49,117 nt of DNA, from the NCBI GenBank assembly GCA_035565615.1, contig DATMSB010000008.1:1-49117 (forward strand). Direction: 5' to 3'. A program made the position numbers and the translations under genes. Numbering within the stretch: position 1 is the stretch's first letter; every line of letters begins with the position of its first letter. A model generated the notes under the pieces. It was not told the origin of the DNA. It did no database searches and was given only the letters and a program-made list of their open reading frames with translations. Positions 44,762-49,117 of the stretch are shown piece by piece. This stretch comes from Vulgatibacter sp035565615 (GTDB taxonomy: Bacteria > Myxococcota > Myxococcia > Myxococcales > Vulgatibacteraceae).

Positions 44762-45229
44762 TTGTTGAAGCCGAAGCTGCGAGCCCTCTTCGTCGAGTAC
44801 GCGGACTGCCACCGGCATCCGATGAACCGGCTCACCCACAAGATCGCCATCCCGCTCATCGTCTTCCACATCGTGGCGATGCTCTCGTGGATCCCCCTCT
44901 TCGAGGTGGCGGGCGTCCGGCTCCACGCGGCCCACGTCGCCTACCTGGCGGCAATCGGCTGGTACCTCTCGCTTCACGTTCGCCTCGGGATCACCATGGC
45001 CCTGCTCTTCGCGGTCTGCTTCCCGCTGGCGGCGGTGACGCCGTGGCCGGCGGTGGTGGCCGTAGCCGTGGTGGGCTGGGTGATCCAGCTCGCCGGCCAC
45101 GTGGTGTGGGAGAAGCGCTCGCCCGCGTTCCTGCGCAACCTGCTCCAGGCGCTGGTGGGCCCCCTCTACTTCGTCGCCATCCTCACCGGCGACTGGAAGC
45201 AGGGCGGCGGCGTTTTCGCGGCGCGCTGA
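44762..45229 (+). CDS. Mpo1-like (DUF962) membrane protein
   Basis: A 155-residue integral membrane protein with four or so helices. It matches the Mpo1/YGL010w family: FVEYADCHRHPMNRLTHKIAIP near the N-terminus with the conserved His/Pro/Asn/His pattern, LSLHVRLGI in the middle and LAGHVVWEKRSPAF near residue 115, where the spaced His residues form the presumed iron site. Yeast Mpo1 is an iron-dependent dioxygenase in 2-hydroxy fatty acid alpha-oxidation. Start is TTG 44762 (or the next codon): AAAGGAGG lies five bases upstream and the next Met is far inside. 77 bp after the deoxyhypusine-synthase gene, so possibly co-transcribed. Confidence 0.8.
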   Translation: MLKPKLRALFVEYADCHRHPMNRLTHKIAIPLIVFHIVAMLSWIPLFEVAGVRLHAAHVAYLAAIGWYLSLHVRLGITMALLFAVCFPLAAVTPWPAVVAVAVVGWVIQLAGHVVWEKRSPAFLRNLLQALVGPLYFVAILTGDWKQGGGVFAAR

Positions 45230-45260
45230 GCCCGCGGCGCCCGTGGGCCCGGCCCCCCGC

Positions 45261-45276
45261 GACGGGCGCGCCCGTC
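45261..45276. terminator. Perfect 16-bp palindrome between convergent genes
   Basis: GACGGGCGCGCCCGTC is an uninterrupted palindrome that overlaps the stop codon of the minus-strand gene (45275) and follows the Mpo1-like gene by 31 bp. It could end transcription from both sides, though no T run follows. Confidence 0.35.
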
Positions 45277-46021
45277 ACCTCACCCGCACCCGCTTGCGCG
45301 GCGGCGCCGCCTCCTTGGGATCCGGCGGCGGCACCGCGTGCGCCGGCCACTCGGACGCGGCCAGGAGCGACTCGCAGGTCGATCCCGCCGGCACCGGCGT
45401 GTACGCGAAGGTCCCGGCGACGTTCTCCTTCGTGTCCTTCGCCACCAGGCCGAGGCAGCCCCCCGAGGTCTCCAGGATCCGCTGGTCGATGCTCACCTTG
45501 AGCTCGCCCGAGAGGGCGCCCGCCTTCTCGACGCCCCTGGCGATCGCCTGGCTGTTGCTCCCCACGTAGACGGTGCCGCCGCAGACCGGCGCCTCCACCC
45601 GCACGGTGGCGCCGGGCTTCCCGTCCTGATCCACGTCCTCGTAGTTCCAGCTCGTGGACCAGGGCACGGCCTCCCATCGCAGCCCCTTGCGGCGAAAGGT
45701 GATCCGGGTGCGGGGCATCTTCGGCAGCCCCTCGGCGAGGAGCGAGACCTTCACCCCGGCGAACGGGGCGATGTCGAGCTTGCAGAGCTGCTGCTCGAGG
45801 TGCACCTCGTCGCCGTCCCGGCGGATCCGGGCGAGGAGGAAGGTATCGCTGCGGGTGACGAGCCTGCCGAGGATGGGCACGCGCCTCGCGCCGACGGTGG
45901 CCTGATGCCCGGCCCACATCTCGGCGTCGGGGTCGTCGGCCGCCTTCGTCGGGGGCTCGTCCGCGTGGGCGGCGATCCCCGCAGAGACGACGATCGCGCC
46001 GAGGAGCCAGCTCTTTCGCAT
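45275..46021 (-). CDS. Secreted hypothetical protein
   Basis: A 248-residue protein with a cleavable-looking signal (MRKSWLLGAIVVSAGIAAHA). The mature part is beta-rich, with paired Cys residues (QQLCKLD, PVCGGTVY, SGGCLGL, STCESL) and a basic tail PPRKRVRVR. No family recognised. Probably periplasmic. ATG at 46021 follows GGGAGATCGG; the frame is open further upstream, where an 18-bp tandem duplication encodes a repeated RPTLDA, but the ribosome binding site and signal peptide favour 46021. It converges with the Mpo1-like gene. Confidence 0.7.
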   Translation of the reverse strand: MRKSWLLGAIVVSAGIAAHADEPPTKAADDPDAEMWAGHQATVGARRVPILGRLVTRSDTFLLARIRRDGDEVHLEQQLCKLDIAPFAGVKVSLLAEGLPKMPRTRITFRRKGLRWEAVPWSTSWNYEDVDQDGKPGATVRVEAPVCGGTVYVGSNSQAIARGVEKAGALSGELKVSIDQRILETSGGCLGLVAKDTKENVAGTFAYTPVPAGSTCESLLAASEWPAHAVPPPDPKEAAPPRKRVRVR

Positions 46022-46388
46022 CCGATCTCCCGCGTCGAGGGTGGGGCGCGCGTCGAGGGTGGGGCGGTACCAGGGTAGGAGGCGCATGGGGGAGGCCGAC
46101 GTCCGCGGGGCCGCCTCGTGCGGGGGCCCCCGGCGGCGACCGCGAGCCGTGGCCTCCTTCGGACGAGGCGCCAGCCCGCGCGGGCGTTCTGGCGACGAGC
46201 GCTCCCTCGCCCCCTCGGCGGAGCCTTGCGGCGCCGCTTCGCCGAGGGTTACTTCCCGTCCGTCGTCACACCTCCGATCGGGCGCCCGGAACGCTGCGCA
46301 TCCCGGGGCGCGCCATTGCTGCGACCGGCTGCCGGCACCACCGTTGGTCGCAGGACGCCGGCTCGGCCGGCACCCGAGGGGGGGGACG
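46022..46388. other. 367-bp gap with tandem duplication and two inverted repeats
   Basis: No gene recognised between the divergent starts at 46021 and 46389. Contents: two perfect tandem copies of an 18-bp unit (46031-46048 and 46049-46066); an inverted repeat CCTCGGCG/CGCCGAGG (46213-46220 and 46240-46247); and CTGCGACC/GGTCGCAG (46319-46326 and 46346-46353), whose arms lie 36-70 bp before the lipoprotein start and could be an operator. Eight G residues (46378-46385) form the ribosome binding site region of the next gene. Confidence 0.5.
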
Positions 46389-49117
46389 ATGGGCCATGAC
46401 GCCGCGGGCTGCGAACGACCTCGCACGCTGCGCGATCACGACGCAGCCAGGCTCGCGCTGCTGCAGGACTGCGCCGGGATCGCCGGGCTGCTCGCGCTCG
46501 CCGCGCTCCTCTCCCTGACGGGCTGCTCCGACGACATGAAGCTGGGCGCGCGGGACGGGGAGCTCGCCGGCTCGTCCCGGCTCGACTTCGGCCAGGTGGC
46601 GGTGGGCGGGACCTCGAGCCGCGCCATCCCCTTGTCCAACGGCGGCTCCGCGCCGCTGCGCATCCTCGCGATCGAGGCGGTCCCCGAGCTGCCCGTCGCC
46701 TTCCGCCTCCCCGCCGTGCCCATGGACGCCATCTCTCCCGGCGCGCCGCTGGGCCTCGAGGTGGTGTTCGCGCCGGGGGAGGCGCAGAAGCTCAGCGGCT
46801 CCATCATCCTTCGCACCGACTCCCAGCGCAGTCCGGAGATCACCCTCGTCCTTACGGGCGAGGGCGTGCATGCGGCGGTGAATTGCACCCGCACGATCGA
46901 CTTCGGCAAGGTGGCCCTCAACACCCAGGAGGTGCGGTCGATCTCGTGCGTCAACGTGGGGAGCGTCCCGGCGGCGCTGCAGGTGGCGGGCGCTTCGGGG
47001 CTCGACGCCGGCCTCTTCGAGGTGGGCGAGAACCTCGAGGAGCCCATCGTCACCCTGGAGCCCGGCGCGGGGGTGGGCGTCGACGTCCGCTTTCGGGCCA
47101 GCCGCCTCGGGAAGGCGTCGGCCGAGGCGATCTTCGAGGTGGAGGGGGCGAAGGATCCCACCCTCGCGGTGGAGCTCCTGGCCGAGGGCTACGCGAGCAC
47201 GCTCGTCGCGGCGCCCGGCTGCCTGCACTTCGGCGCGGTGAGCCCCGGCACGACGGCCGTCCGCGAGCTCCTCGTGGTCAACGGCGGCAACGCACCGGTC
47301 ACCTTCGAGCCCACCCGCCTCACCGACACCACCGGCGTGTTCGAGATCGTGTCGACGGAGGTCGACGGCGTCGAGGCGCCCCTCGAGCTTCTCGCCCCGA
47401 ACTCCGTGGCGACGATGGAGGTCTCCTTCACGCCCAAGGCCATCGAGTCCTACGCCGCGGACATCCTGCTCCACAACGACGATCCCATCAATCCGAGGAT
47501 CGAGATCTGCCTCGAAGGCTTCGGCGGCGGCGCGGATCTCCTGGTGCAGCCCCAGGGGATCGAGTTCGGCCGGGTGGCCGTGGGGATGACGGTGAAGGCG
47601 TCGTTCTTCGCCTACAACGTGGGAACGCCCGATGGCGGCGCCCTCGTGATCCAGGGCGTCACCGTCGACGATCGGGCCCGCTTCGCGGTGGCGCAGCCCG
47701 TCGTCACCGAGCTGATGCCCAACGACGCCCCCGCGGTGATCGAGGTCACCTTCAAGCCGCAGGTGGAGGGCTCGTTCTACGGCGCGGTCACCATCCGATC
47801 CAACGACGGCGACCAGCCCGTGATGACCCTGCCCGTCCATGGCGAGGCCGTCGCGCTCTCCCCCTGCCGGTGGCAGGCGCAGCCCTCGACCCTCGTGTTC
47901 GGCGGGGTGTCCACCGGCGCCACCGCCACGCTGGCGACCCGCATCCAAAACGTGGGATCCGACGAGTGCATCTTCACGCAGGTGGAGCTCGAGCCGGGAT
48001 CTCCCGCCTTCTCCCTCCCCGGCGGCGCGATCGCGGTGGCGAGCGTGATGCCGGGAGAGGCGCTGACCGTGCCGGTCTCGTTCCGGACGCAGACCAGGGG
48101 CCGCTTCGAGGGGGCGATCCGGTTCGACGTCTCCGATCCGGACGCGCCCGTCGGGCGGATCCCCTTGCGCGCGGACGGCTACGACGGCTGCCTGGTGGCC
48201 AACCCGCCCGCGATCGAGTTCGGCGTGCAAAGGCTGAGCTGCCCGGCGGCGACCCACTCCGTCTGGCTCGAGAACCACTGCGCGGGCGTCGCGCAGGTCC
48301 GCTCGGCGGCCCTGGGCACCGGCACCTTCACGCCCGGCGAGATCTCGGTGACCGGACCGGCGGCGCCCTACAACCTGGGCGTGGGGCAGCGGCTGGAGCT
48401 GCAGGTTCGCTACGATCCCGTGGACGACGGCGACGACGCGGCGCCCTACGTGGTCTCGACGTCGAGCCAGTCGTTCTCGATCCCGATCCACGGCGCGGGG
48501 AGCCGGGACGATCACCGCACCGATCGCTACGTCCAGCAGGGCAAGAACGACGTCGACGTCCTCCTCGTCCTCGACAACTCGGGATCCATGACGGACAAGC
48601 AGAACAACCTCATGGTCAACACCGCGCGTTTCATGCAGTACGCGCTGGACCAGGGCGTCGACTTCCACATCGGCATCACCACCACCGGCATCCAGCCGTA
48701 CGCGGGCGGCTTCGTCATCTGCCCCGGGGGCGTCGACGGTGGCGAGGCCGGCCGGCTCTTCCCGGCCAACGGGATCCGCCCCAGGTGGATCACGCCGTCC
48801 ACGCCGGACGCGGCCCGGACCTTCGCCGACAACGTGCAGGTGGGGATCTGCCACTGGGACGAGCAGGGGCTGGAGGCGGCGATGCTCGCGCTCTCGAGCC
48901 CGCTGGTGGACTCGGCCCAGGCGCCAAAGTCCCCGATCCCCAACGACGGGAACCTCGGCTTCTACCGCCCGGACGCGAAGCTCTCCGTGATCATCGTCTC
49001 GGACGAGGAGGATCACTCGCCCAAGTCGGTGGCGGCCTACACCGCGTTCTTCCGGGGGCTGAAGGGTCCGGGCAACGCGGATCGGGTCAAGGTGCACTCC
49101 GTCGTGGGGCAAGGCTG
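46389..49117 (+). CDS. Choice-of-anchor-D/ASH-repeat lipoprotein with VWA domain (truncated at window end)
   Basis: The frame is open from ATG 46389 to the last base (909 codons visible). The signal is of lipoprotein type, GLLALAALLSLTGC, Cys about residue 46, after a long polar N-terminus. Residues about 60-690 are repeated Ig-like modules typical of choice-of-anchor D/ASH domains: LDFGQVAVG, IDFGKVAL, LHFGAVSPG, IEFGRVAVG, LVFGGVSTG, IEFGVQRL, about one every 95-130 residues. A von Willebrand A domain begins near residue 725: DVLLVLDNSGSM (MIDAS) and VIIVSDEEDHSP. Probably a cell-surface or outer-membrane protein that binds protein or calcium; role unknown. ATG follows a run of eight G residues. 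Divergent from the secreted protein at 45275. Confidence 0.85.
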   Translation, partial: MGHDAAGCERPRTLRDHDAARLALLQDCAGIAGLLALAALLSLTGCSDDMKLGARDGELAGSSRLDFGQVAVGGTSSRAIPLSNGGSAPLRILAIEAVPELPVAFRLPAVPMDAISPGAPLGLEVVFAPGEAQKLSGSIILRTDSQRSPEITLVLTGEGVHAAVNCTRTIDFGKVALNTQEVRSISCVNVGSVPAALQVAGASGLDAGLFEVGENLEEPIVTLEPGAGVGVDVRFRASRLGKASAEAIFEVEGAKDPTLAVELLAEGYASTLVAAPGCLHFGAVSPGTTAVRELLVVNGGNAPVTFEPTRLTDTTGVFEIVSTEVDGVEAPLELLAPNSVATMEVSFTPKAIESYAADILLHNDDPINPRIEICLEGFGGGADLLVQPQGIEFGRVAVGMTVKASFFAYNVGTPDGGALVIQGVTVDDRARFAVAQPVVTELMPNDAPAVIEVTFKPQVEGSFYGAVTIRSNDGDQPVMTLPVHGEAVALSPCRWQAQPSTLVFGGVSTGATATLATRIQNVGSDECIFTQVELEPGSPAFSLPGGAIAVASVMPGEALTVPVSFRTQTRGRFEGAIRFDVSDPDAPVGRIPLRADGYDGCLVANPPAIEFGVQRLSCPAATHSVWLENHCAGVAQVRSAALGTGTFTPGEISVTGPAAPYNLGVGQRLELQVRYDPVDDGDDAAPYVVSTSSQSFSIPIHGAGSRDDHRTDRYVQQGKNDVDVLLVLDNSGSMTDKQNNLMVNTARFMQYALDQGVDFHIGITTTGIQPYAGGFVICPGGVDGGEAGRLFPANGIRPRWITPSTPDAARTFADNVQVGICHWDEQGLEAAMLALSSPLVDSAQAPKSPIPNDGNLGFYRPDAKLSVIIVSDEEDHSPKSVAAYTAFFRGLKGPGNADRVKVHSVVGQG

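Noticed and set aside
46266..49112. A 948-codon minus-strand frame at the right end
   Set aside because: The plus strand has a signal peptide, repeated Ig-like modules and a MIDAS motif in one frame; the minus product is low complexity.

Overview
The window is GC-rich, gene-dense chromosomal DNA with little foreign-looking sequence. Protein features point to a member of the Myxococcota: many secreted lipoproteins, a large Cys-rich surface protein, a choice-of-anchor-D/VWA lipoprotein, a Ser/Thr kinase, a bacterial deoxyhypusine-synthase homologue and very strong G/C at third codon positions. A Vulgatibacter-like lineage is my guess, not something the sequence proves. No rRNA, tRNA, insertion sequence, phage or plasmid gene was seen. 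Genes run off both ends (purB at the left, the VWA lipoprotein at the right).

Left part, 1-8.8 kb: purine synthesis (purB end, purC) flanks a guanidinium-type SMR exporter; then an EEP phosphoesterase, a TrmJ-like tRNA methyltransferase, an NhaC-type antiporter and a minus-strand block of HtrA protease, two small membrane proteins, a receiver-only response regulator and MoaE/MoaD. 8.8-18.5 kb: a 700-residue Cys-rich lipoprotein, a coiled-coil lipoprotein, an AMMECR1-SMUG1 pair coupled by ATGA, a second EEP hydrolase, a SWIM-SNF2 helicase, a NUDIX hydrolase and a small lipoprotein.

Middle, 18.5-33.2 kb, is mostly acyl-CoA metabolism: acetyl-CoA synthetase; thiolase, aldehyde dehydrogenase, enoyl-CoA hydratase and thioesterase in a row; and a second hydratase followed two bases later by a TTG-started 3-hydroxyacyl-CoA dehydrogenase. 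Together they could take CoA-bound acids to acetyl-CoA, with the malic enzyme at 35.6-37.9 kb linking to pyruvate and NADPH. Interspersed are RNase HII, a TonB-like gene that changes frame, an atypical Ser/Thr kinase, a BNR-repeat protein, a zinc-type alcohol dehydrogenase and a TPR-metallopeptidase fusion lipoprotein.

Right part, 33.2-49.1 kb: a SprT/YgjP-like metalloprotease, a methyltransferase, a DUF2267 protein, an Ada-C-type alkyltransferase, uvrA with a candidate promoter and LexA-like site, the deoxyhypusine-synthase homologue, an Mpo1-like membrane protein, a secreted hypothetical protein and the VWA lipoprotein.

Two signals are not explained by the genes. First, two intergenic repeat clusters (5429-5579 and 14305-14394) have unrelated repeat sequences but the same geometry: 29-bp perfect repeats separated by exactly 32 bp, the dimensions of subtype I-E CRISPR arrays, with no cas gene nearby. 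Second, at least six genes lack a Shine-Dalgarno sequence and instead carry a TANNNT box ending 6-8 nt before the start codon, which suggests leaderless transcripts.
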